This document shows, one piece after another, positions 54,276-62,766 of a DNA stretch of 64,000 nt; positions within the stretch are counted from its first letter, which is position 1, and each line of letters starts with the position of its first letter. This DNA comes from an uncultured Arthrobacter sp. (GTDB lineage Bacteria > Actinomycetota > Actinomycetes > Actinomycetales > Micrococcaceae): NCBI RefSeq assembly GCF_947495145.1, contig NZ_CANLXP010000006.1, forward strand, positions 112,865-176,864, read 5' to 3'. The position numbers and the translations under genes were made by a program. A model generated the notes under the pieces. It was not told the DNA's origin. It did no database searches and saw nothing but the letters and a program-made list of their open reading frames with translations.

Positions 54276-55100
54276 TCAGCGCGCGGACCAGCCGCCGTCC
54301 ATCGTGTAAGACGCGCCGGTCACCATCCCGGCCTGCTCGGACGCCAGCCATCCCACGAGCGAGGCAACCTCCGCCGGCTCCACGAGCCGCTTGATGGCGC
54401 TCTCGGTCAGCATGATCCGTTCGAGCACCTCGTCCTCGCTGATGTCGTGCAGCCGCGCCTGGTCCGCGATCTGGTTCTCCACGAGCGGTGTCCGCACATA
54501 GCCGGGGTTCACGCAGTTGCTGGTGACTCCGTGCGGTCCTCCTTCCAGCGCCGCAACCTTGGACAGCCCCTCCAGCCCGTGCTTGGCGGACACGTAGGCG
54601 GATTTGAACGGCGATGCCCGCAACCCATGCACCGAAGACACGTTGATGATCCGACCGAACTTGTTGGCGTACATGGACGGCAGGGTGGCACGCATCAGCA
54701 GGAACGGCACCTCGAGCATCAGTGTGTGGATGCGCCGGAAGTCAGCCGGCTCAAACTCCTCGATAGGCTGCACGACCTGGATCCCGGCGTTGTTCACGAG
54801 GATGTCCGCGTCGAGGGTCATCTCCTCCAACGCTGCCGTGTCCAGCAGGTCAACGGCCCACGCCTCGCCCTTGATTTCCTTGGCGACGACGCCGGCGCCC
54901 TCCGCGTCGCGGTCCGCCACCACCACATACGCTCCCTGGGCAGCCAACTCCCGTGCGCACGCAGCACCGATGCCGCTCGCCCCGCCGGTGACGATCGCAC
55001 GCCGCCCGGCCAGCAATCCGACTGAAGCGGGTGAGGAGAACGACGGCGACTGTGCGGTGGGGCGCAAGCCGCCGTCGTCGTTCTGGTGTGCCGCAGGCAT
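54276..55100 (-). CDS. 3-hydroxybutyrate dehydrogenase (SDR family)
   Basis: The 274-residue SDR protein has the NAD motif TGGASGIGAACA (about residues 38-49), NNAGIQVVQPIEEF and the catalytic Ser-Tyr-Lys set: NVSSVHG, SAYVSAKHG. The sequence around GIQVVQPIEEFEPADFRRI and the ending matches BdhA-type enzymes that convert 3-hydroxybutyrate to acetoacetate. The first 25 residues are a Ser/Pro-rich extension. The adjacent MHS permease on the same strand (two bases away) may import the substrate. Confidence 0.85.
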   Translation of the reverse strand: MPAAHQNDDGGLRPTAQSPSFSSPASVGLLAGRRAIVTGGASGIGAACARELAAQGAYVVVADRDAEGAGVVAKEIKGEAWAVDLLDTAALEEMTLDADILVNNAGIQVVQPIEEFEPADFRRIHTLMLEVPFLLMRATLPSMYANKFGRIINVSSVHGLRASPFKSAYVSAKHGLEGLSKVAALEGGPHGVTSNCVNPGYVRTPLVENQIADQARLHDISEDEVLERIMLTESAIKRLVEPAEVASLVGWLASEQAGMVTGASYTMDGGWSAR

Positions 55101-55102
55101 CC

Positions 55103-56497
55103 CTAGCTGTCCCTGCCGACCGAGATGCCGTGGCGCTCAGCGTCAGCAGCGTCGATGTCCCGCAGCGACGCTCCGCGCGTTTCGCGCAGCGTGAGGACGG
55201 CAATCGCAGTCACTACGCACGCTCCAAGGACATAGAGCGCCACACCGAGCCAGGAACCGGTCTCCTGCAGAATCGCGGTGGCAATGATCGGCGCAAGCGA
55301 ACCCGCAAGGATCGACGTCACCTGGTAGCCAAGCGAAACGCCGGAGTAGCGCATGCGGGTCGGGAACATCTCGGCCATGATCGCGGGCTGGCCGGCGTAC
55401 ATCAGCGCGTGGAAGCACAGTCCGATGGTCACGGCCAGGATGATGATCACGGGGTTCTGGGTGTCGAACATCGGGAAGGCGAAGAACGCCCAGCTCGCGC
55501 CGAGTACAGCGCCCGCCAGGTAGACAGGCTTGCGTCCGAACCGGTCCGACAGCCGGCCGACCTGCGGGATCACGAAGAAGTGCACAACGTGTGCGATCAG
55601 CAGCGCCAGCAGCAGTGAACTGGTGTTGTACTCGTGGACCTGGGAGAGGTAGACGATAGAGAAGCTGACGATGATGTAGTACAGGATGTTCTCCGCGAAC
55701 CGCAGGCCCATGGCGCCGAGAATGCCCTTCGGGTACTTCTTCACTACCTCGAAGACGCCGTAGCTGATCGCCTTTTCGCGCTCGACCTGTTCGCGTGCCT
55801 CAAGGAAGATGGGGGATTCGCTGACGTGGGTGCGGATGTAGTACCCGATGACCACGATGACGGCGGAGAGCCAGAAAGCCACGCGCCAGCCCCAGCTGAT
55901 GAATTCATCCTCCGGCAGGATCGAGGACATCGTCAGCAGCACTACGGTTGCCAGCAGGTTGCCGACGGGCACGGCCGCCTGCGGCCAGCTCGACCAGAAT
56001 CCGCGGGATTTGTTGGGGCTGTGTTCGGCGACCAGCAGGACTGCACCGCCCCACTCGCCTCCCACTGCGAAGCCCTGGACGAAGCGGAGGATCACGAGCA
56101 GTGCCGGCGCCCAGTAGCCGATTGAGTTGAACCCGGGCAGGCAGCCCATCAGGAACGTGGCAACGCCGACCAGGATGATGGTGACCTGAAGCGTGTGCTT
56201 GCGGCCCAGCTTGTCGCCGATCTGCCCGAAGAAGATGCCGCCGAGGGGGCGGGCGACGAAGCCGACGGCGTAGGTCAGGAAGGCCGCGATGATCGCATCC
56301 AGCGGGGTGTCCGCGTTGGGGAAGAACACGATGCCGAAGACCAGCGAAGCCGCCGTCGCGTAGAGGAAGAACTCATACCATTCGACAACGGTGCCCACCA
56401 TGGAGGCTGCGACGATCTTCTTGAGGCCTGTTGGTGCCTCGTCGGTGTTTTCAGCCGGATTCCTGCCGGGTTGGGCTGGACGGGAACTGACGCTCAT
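55103..56497 (-). CDS. MHS-family MFS permease, likely for a short-chain organic acid
   Basis: From ATG 56497 (GAAGGAG upstream) the protein has 464 residues and about 12 helices. MVGTVVEWYEFFLYATAASL opens it; GQIGDKLGRKHTLQVTI is the loop motif and GFAVGGEWGGAVLLVAEHSP the MHS mark. In-frame sequence up to 56710 is non-coding in look. It sits two bases before the 3-hydroxybutyrate dehydrogenase and is divergent from a LysR gene, so it probably imports 3-hydroxybutyrate or a related acid, an inference. Confidence 0.9.
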   Translation of the reverse strand: MSVSSRPAQPGRNPAENTDEAPTGLKKIVAASMVGTVVEWYEFFLYATAASLVFGIVFFPNADTPLDAIIAAFLTYAVGFVARPLGGIFFGQIGDKLGRKHTLQVTIILVGVATFLMGCLPGFNSIGYWAPALLVILRFVQGFAVGGEWGGAVLLVAEHSPNKSRGFWSSWPQAAVPVGNLLATVVLLTMSSILPEDEFISWGWRVAFWLSAVIVVIGYYIRTHVSESPIFLEAREQVEREKAISYGVFEVVKKYPKGILGAMGLRFAENILYYIIVSFSIVYLSQVHEYNTSSLLLALLIAHVVHFFVIPQVGRLSDRFGRKPVYLAGAVLGASWAFFAFPMFDTQNPVIIILAVTIGLCFHALMYAGQPAIMAEMFPTRMRYSGVSLGYQVTSILAGSLAPIIATAILQETGSWLGVALYVLGACVVTAIAVLTLRETRGASLRDIDAADAERHGISVGRDS

Positions 56498-56547
56498 GTG
56501 CTGCTCCTTCTGTGTCGGCGCTGACACTTTCCATCTGTTGAGACGCT

Positions 56548-56563
56548 TGTGACGACTGTCACG
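56548..56563. promoter_or_regulatory. CRP/GlxR-type binding site
   Basis: TGTGA-CGACTG-TCACG fits TGTGA-N6-TCACA with one mismatch, the same as the site at 24439. It lies in the divergent region between the MHS permease and the LysR gene. Confidence 0.5.
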
Positions 56564-56630
56564 GGGTTTGGGCCTCATTGAGTATGCCTGCACAGCGGAA
56601 CGCACTTCAATGACCAGTTGCGCAGAGCAA

Positions 56631-56648
56631 ATCTGCGAAAATGCAGAT
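56631..56648 (+). promoter_or_regulatory. LysR-box candidate overlapping the start region
   Basis: ATCTGC-GAAAAT-GCAGAT is a perfect 6-6-6 inverted repeat directly before ATG 56649. It overlaps a possible -10 box (GAAAAT). A second smaller repeat, TTGC-GCAGA-GCAA, lies just upstream. The place suits autoregulation by the LysR protein. Confidence 0.5.
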
Positions 56649-57545
56649 ATGCCCCTCCAGCCAGATGACCTGCTCATCCTCCTTGCCGTTTCCCATACCG
56701 GTCGTTTCACCTCGGCGGCCGAGAGCCTGGGGCTGAATCACACCACGGTGTCACGGCGGATCTCGGTCCTTGAGCGCTCCCTGGGCGGGCATGTCCTTGT
56801 GCGGGCGAGCGGCGGTTGGGAGCTGACGGACCTCGGTCTGCGGGCGGTTGCCGCAGCGGAGGAGGTCAAGCGCGCGCTTTCGGCGCTGGAAGCGAACGAC
56901 GACGGCGCGAGCCGGCTTTCCGGCGTCGTGCGCATCAGTGCCACTGACGGTTTCAGCGCCTATGTCGCGGCGCCGGCTTTTGCGCGGCTGCGGCGCGACC
57001 ATCCGCAGCTCAGCGTCGAGATCGTCGCGGCGACCCGGCGGGCATCGCAGACCCGCAGCGGCCTAGATCTCGAGGTGGTTGTCGGTCGCCCGCAGGTCCA
57101 CCGTGCCGAGGCGATCCGGCTGGGTGAGTATGTTCTGGGTCTCTACGCCTCGCGGGAGTACCTGGCCGAGTACGGGAGGCCGTCGACTATTGAGGAGGTT
57201 CTCGAGCATCCGCTCGTCTACTTCATCGACTCGATGCTGCAGGTCGACAGCCTCGACACGCCGCGGCGCCTGCTGCCGAGCATGAAGGATTCGCTGAGTT
57301 CGACCAATGTGTTTGTCCATGTTGAAGCCACGCGTGCCGGTGCCGGCATCGGCCTGCTGCCCTGCTTCATGGCCAACCTGCACGGTGATCTGGTGCGGCT
57401 GCTGCCTGACGAGGTCGCCGAGCGGTTGGGTTACTGGCTCGTGGCGCGTCCGGATTCGCTGCGGCAACCGGCGGTTGCCGCCGTCGTCGGCGCACTCCGG
57501 GAGGCAACCGACGCATTTGAGGGGAGGCTGCTGGGTACGGACTAG
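56649..57545 (+). CDS. LysR family transcriptional regulator
   Basis: From ATG 56649 the protein has 298 residues. The helix-turn-helix is at about residues 5-62 (TGRFTSAAESLGLNHTTVSRRISVLERSLG). The substrate-binding domain follows (GVVRISATDGFSAYVAAPAFARLRRDHPQLSVEIV in two halves). It lacks a Shine-Dalgarno sequence and may be leaderless. It likely controls the divergent MHS permease and 3-hydroxybutyrate dehydrogenase. Confidence 0.93.
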   Translation: MPLQPDDLLILLAVSHTGRFTSAAESLGLNHTTVSRRISVLERSLGGHVLVRASGGWELTDLGLRAVAAAEEVKRALSALEANDDGASRLSGVVRISATDGFSAYVAAPAFARLRRDHPQLSVEIVAATRRASQTRSGLDLEVVVGRPQVHRAEAIRLGEYVLGLYASREYLAEYGRPSTIEEVLEHPLVYFIDSMLQVDSLDTPRRLLPSMKDSLSSTNVFVHVEATRAGAGIGLLPCFMANLHGDLVRLLPDEVAERLGYWLVARPDSLRQPAVAAVVGALREATDAFEGRLLGTD

Positions 57546-57551
57546 CCCGTC

Positions 57552-57607
57552 GAGTTGGCAGGACACACCCCTTTTGACGCTGTATTGGGGGCGTGTCCTG
57601 CCAACTC
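57552..57607. repeat. hairpin element A2 (GGCAGGACACGCCC family), probable terminator
   Basis: GAGTTGGCAGGACACACCCC and its complement form a 20-bp stem with one mismatch and a 16-base loop. It lies between the LysR gene and the convergent spermidine synthase-like gene. The stem core is the same as at 54210-54255. Confidence 0.8.
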
Positions 57608-57610
57608 ACG

Positions 57611-58447
57611 TTAGTCGGTGAGGACCGCAGCTCCGCTGATGAAGCGGGCTACCTGGTTCTCCCGCCACAGGTGCGCCGGCACTCCGCCGCCAAGCAACTC
57701 ACGGGCCAGCCCGGGATCCTCGCCGAGTGGAGCATCGCTACCGGCAAGAATGACGTTTCCGTAGCGCCGGCCCTTGAGCATCGCCGGGTCCGCGATGATC
57801 ACCGTGTGGGTGAAAGCCGCGGAGATGGTCGCTGCCTCGCGCCGGGCCATCGACAGGTCCGGCGAATCCCCGCAGTTGACGACATAGACGCCGGCCGCGT
57901 CCAGGACCCGTTTGGCGTGCTGAACAAACTCGACGGTGGCCAGCGGGGCTGGAGTGCGGCTACCCGCGAAGACATCCCGAATGATGAGGTCACGGCTGCT
58001 GTCCGACAGTGACTCCGTGACCTCGCGCGCTTCACCGACGCGGATTCGCAGCAGCGGTGCCCTGGGCAGGTCGAACCACTCGCGCACCAGGCCTGCGAGC
58101 GCGCCGTCGAGCTCGACGACCACCTGCCGCGCATCGGGAAAGGTTACGGCGAAACTGCGCGCCAGTGAGCAGGCGCCCCCGCCGAGATGAAGGGCCCGCA
58201 ACCGGAACGTGGACGGCCACTGTGAGGTTGTCAGCGAACTGATCCAGCGCATGTACTCGAAATCGAGCCGCGCAGGGTCAGCGAGGTCGATGTGCGAGCT
58301 CGGCACACCGTTGATGTGCAGCACCCAGCCGTTGGGATTGAACCGGTCCGGAACCAGCTCACACGTGCCCGTGTCGATGGCGTGGATGCCTGGAAGCGGG
58401 CCGCCGTCGGGGCCGGCCGTTCCTTTGCGCTCCCTTTGGCGTCCCAC
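57611..58447 (-). CDS. spermidine synthase-like methyltransferase-fold protein
   Basis: The 278-residue protein has the aminopropyltransferase layout: strand ALHLGGGACSLARSFAV (SAM or dcSAM loop), ARQVVVELDGALAGL with the acidic ligand, DLIIRDVFAGS, and YVVNCGDS. It is smaller than fused forms and lacks the membrane part. True spermidine synthesis is uncertain, since actinobacterial members of this type are often uncharacterised. Start GTG 58447; GNAT gene ends six bases upstream. Confidence 0.8.
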   Translation of the reverse strand: MGRQRERKGTAGPDGGPLPGIHAIDTGTCELVPDRFNPNGWVLHINGVPSSHIDLADPARLDFEYMRWISSLTTSQWPSTFRLRALHLGGGACSLARSFAVTFPDARQVVVELDGALAGLVREWFDLPRAPLLRIRVGEAREVTESLSDSSRDLIIRDVFAGSRTPAPLATVEFVQHAKRVLDAAGVYVVNCGDSPDLSMARREAATISAAFTHTVIIADPAMLKGRRYGNVILAGSDAPLGEDPGLARELLGGGVPAHLWRENQVARFISGAAVLTD

Positions 58448-58453
58448 TGGTCC

Positions 58454-58978
58454 TTAAGCTTTCATTCGTTTGTCCGGCGTGGAACGCACCATCCGGATCT
58501 CGTTGAGCCCGTTCCACCGCTCGGACAGCTGCTCGCGCGTACCGTCCGGCGCAAACCCGAGCTTGCGGTAGAAAGCAATGGCCCGTTCGTTGCCGTCCAG
58601 CACCCAGACGCACGCGGCGGCGTCGCCGATCGCCGCATCGGCCAGCTCCCGCCCGAGCCCAGTGCCGTAATACTCCTCCAGCACGTACAGCATGGACAGT
58701 TCGACAGGGGCGGGAGGGTTATCGCCCCGCGCCTCGCCGCCCGCGGCAATACCGACGATTTCGCCGTCGTCATTCACCGCAACGAGCGGCGCGCTTCCGC
58801 TCTCCTCGAATCCCATCCGCCAGGCTTCCGCGATGGCATCGATGCCGTCATCGAGGCCATCGAGAATCTCGTCGCTGAGCTTCCCGCGGTAGGCCTGCCG
58901 CCACCCCTGGTTCTTCATGCGCAGTGCGGCTTCAGTCTCGTCGATGCGAAGGGGGCGGATGGTGACCATGGCGTTCAT
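58454..58978 (-). CDS. GNAT family N-acetyltransferase (first)
   Basis: The 174-residue protein carries the acetyl-CoA loop YYGTGLGRELADAAI (about residues 103-117) after strand VELSMLYVLEE, and the late helix ERAIAFYRKLGFAPDGT. Its length and order match the GNAT at 59054, so the two look like tandem duplicates. Substrate unknown. Confidence 0.88.
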   Translation of the reverse strand: MNAMVTIRPLRIDETEAALRMKNQGWRQAYRGKLSDEILDGLDDGIDAIAEAWRMGFEESGSAPLVAVNDDGEIVGIAAGGEARGDNPPAPVELSMLYVLEEYYGTGLGRELADAAIGDAAACVWVLDGNERAIAFYRKLGFAPDGTREQLSERWNGLNEIRMVRSTPDKRMKA

Positions 58979-59053
58979 GCTATCCGCCCCTGGGAACCAT
59001 CCCTGCTACAAGGAAGCCCATCCCCGCTGCGAGGCGGAGCGTGACACTCGCAA

Positions 59054-59578
59054 TCAGCCGCGGTGCATCCGGAACATCGGCTTGTAGTGCCATACCGGGC
59101 CGCAGAGCGCTGTGGTTCCGTCGGGAACAAACCCGTTGCGCGCATAGAACCGTTCCGCACGCGGGTTGTCATTCAGGATCCAGAGATACGCCGGCGAAGC
59201 GCCGATCGCCGCCTCAAGCAACCGCTGGCCCAGCCCCGAACCATGCGTGGAAGTGAGGGTGTAGATGTGGTGGAGCTCAAAGTCGGGGCGGTCCTCATCC
59301 CTGCCGGGGCCCGAGGCGGCAATTCCAACCGGCCGCCCTCCGGCGTCGAACGCCACCCAACTGGTGACGCCCTCTTCGGCGGACAACGCAGCCCGCCGGC
59401 GCTCGACAAGCTTCGGCAGCTCGGCGTCGTAGTGGTCATGGAACTGTCGCGGCATGATGTGCGCGTAGGTTTCGTGCAGGGCGGCGACGTGCGTGCGCGA
59501 GTAGGCTTCGGCGTCGTCGGCTGTTGCTTTACGGATGAGGAATTGTGTTTTAGTTGACGACTGCGACCGCAAACCCAT
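59054..59578 (-). CDS. GNAT family N-acetyltransferase (second)
   Basis: The start ATG 59578 overlaps the O-methyltransferase end by 29 bases; it gives 174 residues, equal to the paralogue. The acetyl-CoA loop is HGSGLGQRLLEAAIG and the late helix RAERFYARNGFVPDGT. Earlier in-frame sequence lies inside the methyltransferase gene and is not used. Substrate unknown. Confidence 0.82.
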   Translation of the reverse strand: MGLRSQSSTKTQFLIRKATADDAEAYSRTHVAALHETYAHIMPRQFHDHYDAELPKLVERRRAALSAEEGVTSWVAFDAGGRPVGIAASGPGRDEDRPDFELHHIYTLTSTHGSGLGQRLLEAAIGASPAYLWILNDNPRAERFYARNGFVPDGTTALCGPVWHYKPMFRMHRG

Positions 59579-60194
59579 CCCAGTCCTTGGATCCAACGGT
59601 CTGCAGGGCGGTTGCTTCAAGGCGCGGGTGGGTGCCGAGGATCTCGAGCGCCCGGCGGATGCCGCGCACGTCATCATCCCCGCCCTCGCCGAGCACCGCT
59701 CCCCCGCGCACCACGTTGTCCAGCACGATCACCGAGCCCGGGCCGGACAGCTTCACCGCCCATTCCAGATACTCCGGATTGTTCGCCTTATCCGCGTCGA
59801 TGAAAAAGAGGTCATAGGGTCCGGTCAGCGTTGGAAGCGTGTCAAGTGCCGCCCCCACGTGCACCGTGACCTTGTGCCCGACGCCGGCCCCCTCCAGATT
59901 GCGCCGCGCCACTTCCGCATGCGCCGGCTCAAATTCGCAGGATTCGACAGTGCCGTCGTCGGGAATTCCCCGCGCCAGCCAGATAGTGCTGAACCCGCCC
60001 AGCGTGCCGATCTCCAGGACGCGCCGTGCGCCGTGGATCCGGGCGAGCAGCATCAGGAACTTGCCCTGCCCCGCAGTGACTTCAATGGCAGGCATCCCGG
60101 CGTTGCGGGTGTTCTCGACGGCAGCGTCCAGCGCGTCATCGGGCTGAACCACCGTGCGGTTGAGATAGCGGTCCATCTCCGCCCAGTTGCTCAT
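59550..60194 (-). CDS. O-methyltransferase (caffeoyl-CoA/catechol type)
   Basis: The 214-residue protein belongs to the O-methyltransferase family 3. RRVLEIGTLGGFSTIWLARGI is SAM motif I; YDLFFIDADKANNPEYLEWA holds the metal-binding Asp pair, and VIVLDNVVRGG follows. It methylates catechol-type hydroxyls with Mg2+; substrate unknown. It overlaps the thiamine-binding-type gene upstream by four bases. Confidence 0.9.
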   Translation of the reverse strand: MSNWAEMDRYLNRTVVQPDDALDAAVENTRNAGMPAIEVTAGQGKFLMLLARIHGARRVLEIGTLGGFSTIWLARGIPDDGTVESCEFEPAHAEVARRNLEGAGVGHKVTVHVGAALDTLPTLTGPYDLFFIDADKANNPEYLEWAVKLSGPGSVIVLDNVVRGGAVLGEGGDDDVRGIRRALEILGTHPRLEATALQTVGSKDWDGFAVAVVN

Positions 60195-60544
60195 GCGTGC
60201 CCCTGATACTCGTCCATTTCATCGATGGCCCGCTCCAGGCGCTCCACCTTTCCGGTCAGCTCTCCCGTGCGGCCGGGACGGATGTCGGCCTTGAGTACCA
60301 GGGAGACGCGGCTGCCGTACTTGGCCACGGCTTCTGTGGCGCGTTTGACCACGTCCATGACTTCATCCCATTCACCCTCGATCTCGGTGAACATGGAACT
60401 GGTGGAGTTGGGCAGGCCTGAATCGCGCACGATCTTCACCGCTTCAGCCACGGCGGCGTGAACCGAACCGTCTGCGTTGTCGGCAGGGTCTTCGTGGGCG
60501 CCGCCGGGCCTGCCGGAGGGGGCAACTGAGAAGGCTACGAGCAT
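60191..60544 (-). CDS. MTH1187/YqgV-type (thiamine-binding) protein
   Basis: From ATG 60544 the product has 117 residues. It begins MLVAFSVAPSGR, then SVHAAVAEAVKIVRDSGLPN, and shows SSMFTEIEGEWDEVMDVVKRATEAV, the features of the MTH1187 family, which can bind thiamine. Small and soluble. It is coupled to the O-methyltransferase gene. A CAGACT box seven bases before ATG may be its -10. Confidence 0.82.
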   Translation of the reverse strand: MLVAFSVAPSGRPGGAHEDPADNADGSVHAAVAEAVKIVRDSGLPNSTSSMFTEIEGEWDEVMDVVKRATEAVAKYGSRVSLVLKADIRPGRTGELTGKVERLERAIDEMDEYQGHA

Positions 60545-60672
60545 GGGAAACAGTCTGTCAGGTTTGACGCCGCCGGTCACCCGTTTTTCCGCGCTTCGGT
60601 CAGAGTCCAGCGCCATCCAATCGTGAAAGAGCCAACAGTGACTATGCACCTGCAATCGTGCAGGATGAAGTA

Positions 60673-62766
60673 ATGACCACCCGCGGAATTTATGTCAGCG
60701 CCATGGCCCCCGGCTCCGGCAAATCGCTCATTTCCCTGGGATTGGCAAGCATGCTGCAGGGGCACGCGGACCGGATCGGCTTCCTGCGGCCCATCTCGGA
60801 GGCAGAAGACGGCGCCGACGACCCGATGGTCCTGCTGATGAGGCGGGCATTCGGCCTCGATGCGAAAACGGCGCGCAGCGGCATGACCCGTGCAGAGGCG
60901 CGCGCCCTCCTCGTCTCCGGCGAGCGCGAAGAAATCGACGCCCGCTGCGTCGCCGTCTACAGCGAAATGGCGCAGTCGTGCGATGTCATCATCGTTGAGG
61001 GAACCGACCTGAGCGGGCAGGATGCCGCCGTCGAGTTCGATCTCAACGCACGGCTGGCAAACAATCTGGGCGCGATGGTTCTCGCAGTGGTGAGCGCAAA
61101 GGACATGACCTCCGCTGAAGCCGCCGACGCCGTCGACGTCGCCCGCCGGGAACTCGACGCAGCGCAGGTCTCGCTGCTGGCAATGATGGTGAACCGGGCG
61201 GCCGAAGACGCCGTTGGTGCCATCCGCGAGCAGGTACGGCCGGGCAAGTCCGGACGGCCGGTTTACGTCATCCCTGAGCTCAGCGAAATCTCCCAACCAA
61301 CCATGTCAGAGGTCGCGGACGCACTCGGTGCCCGTCATATCGCCGGCGGGGCAACCCTCGAACGCGATGTTTCCTCGATCCGCGTCGCCGCAATGAACGT
61401 TGGCCACTTTCTGGAACTGCTCACGGACGGCGCGCTGGTAATTGTGCCCGGTGACCGCGCCGACGTACTGGTGGCTACCGTGGCGTCGTCGTTCTCGCCT
61501 GAGTTTCCTGTGCCCTCCGGCATGATCCTCACCGGCGGCCTTACCCCCGATCCCAATGTCCTTGCGCTGCTGGCCCATGCCACCTTCCCGGTCTTCGCCG
61601 TCGACGACGACACCTACACCGCTGCGAAGCGCGTCAGTGAAGTGCGCGGTGAGATTGCGACCGGCCTTCGCCGGAAGGCTGCTGCGGCCCTCGGCGTGTG
61701 GGCACGGCAGGTGGATGCCACTGAGCTGCTCGAGCGGCTTGAGTTGCCGCGGCCCGTGAAGATGACGCCGCTGCGCTTCCTGCACGAGCTCATTGAAAAG
61801 GCCCGCGCGGACCGGAAGCACATTGTCCTTCCCGAGGGAACAGACGAGCGGATCCTGCGCGCAGCCGAGATTCTCAGCCGCCGGGACGTCTGCGACCTGA
61901 CCATCCTCGGATCCGAGTCGCAGATCCGCGAGGGCGCCGCCAGCCAGGGTATCGATCTCTCCGGACTCACGCTGGTGGACCCCGCAACCTCGGAGCTGCG
62001 GGAGGAATTCGCAGCTGAGTACGCGCGCCTCCGCGCGCACAAGAACGTGTCGCTCGACGACGCCAGGGACCGCATGCTCGACGGCTCCTACTTCGGCACC
62101 ATGATGGTCCAGCTCGGCCATGTTGACGGCATGGTGTCCGGTGCCGCGCACACCACGGCCAACACCATCCGGCCGGCGCTTGAGTTCGTGAAGACGAAGG
62201 AGGGCGTGAAGATCGTTTCCTCCGTGTTCCTGATGCTTCTGAGGGACCGCGTGCTGGTCTACGGTGACTGCGCGGTCAACCCCGACCCCACCGAGGAACA
62301 ACTCGCCGACATCGCTGTGGCCTCCGCTGAAACGGCAGCGCAATTCGGAGTGGATCCCCGCGTGGCCATGCTGTCCTACTCCACCGGTGAATCCGGTGCG
62401 GGCGGCGCAGTGGACGAGGTTCGGCGGGCCACGGAGCTGGTGCGATCGCTTCGCCCCGAGCTTCCGGTGGAAGGACCCATCCAGTACGACGCCGCGGTTG
62501 ACGCCTCGATAGCCTCGTCGAAGCTCCCGGAGTCCTCGGTTGCCGGGCAGGCAACCGTGTTTATATTCCCCGATTTGAATACCGGCAACAACACCTATAA
62601 GGCGGTCCAACAGTCCGCCGGTGCTGTCGCCGTCGGGCCCGTCCTGCAGGGGCTGCGCAAGCCGGTCAATGACCTCTCCCGCGGCTGCACCGTTGAAGAC
62701 ATCGTGAATACCGTTGCCATTACCGCCGTCCAGGCACAGGGCACACCAGCGCAGGAGGCGTCATGA
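60673..62766 (+). CDS. pta: phosphate acetyltransferase, long form
   Basis: The enzyme converts acetyl-CoA and phosphate to acetyl phosphate. The 697-residue protein has an N-terminal P-loop domain (SAMAPGSGKSLISLGL, residues about 9-24), a DRTGG middle domain and the C-terminal PTA domain (about residues 365-690; LPEGTDERILRAAEIL, MVSGAAHTTANTIRPAL). I use ATG 60673 (GGATGAAG upstream); GTG 60658 is in frame. It overlaps ackA by four bases and forms the overflow pair. Confidence 0.95.
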   Translation: MTTRGIYVSAMAPGSGKSLISLGLASMLQGHADRIGFLRPISEAEDGADDPMVLLMRRAFGLDAKTARSGMTRAEARALLVSGEREEIDARCVAVYSEMAQSCDVIIVEGTDLSGQDAAVEFDLNARLANNLGAMVLAVVSAKDMTSAEAADAVDVARRELDAAQVSLLAMMVNRAAEDAVGAIREQVRPGKSGRPVYVIPELSEISQPTMSEVADALGARHIAGGATLERDVSSIRVAAMNVGHFLELLTDGALVIVPGDRADVLVATVASSFSPEFPVPSGMILTGGLTPDPNVLALLAHATFPVFAVDDDTYTAAKRVSEVRGEIATGLRRKAAAALGVWARQVDATELLERLELPRPVKMTPLRFLHELIEKARADRKHIVLPEGTDERILRAAEILSRRDVCDLTILGSESQIREGAASQGIDLSGLTLVDPATSELREEFAAEYARLRAHKNVSLDDARDRMLDGSYFGTMMVQLGHVDGMVSGAAHTTANTIRPALEFVKTKEGVKIVSSVFLMLLRDRVLVYGDCAVNPDPTEEQLADIAVASAETAAQFGVDPRVAMLSYSTGESGAGGAVDEVRRATELVRSLRPELPVEGPIQYDAAVDASIASSKLPESSVAGQATVFIFPDLNTGNNTYKAVQQSAGAVAVGPVLQGLRKPVNDLSRGCTVEDIVNTVAITAVQAQGTPAQEAS

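Noticed and set aside
61306..62610. Long minus-strand frame opposite pta
   Set aside because: It is a shadow of the real phosphate acetyltransferase gene and has no recognisable domain.
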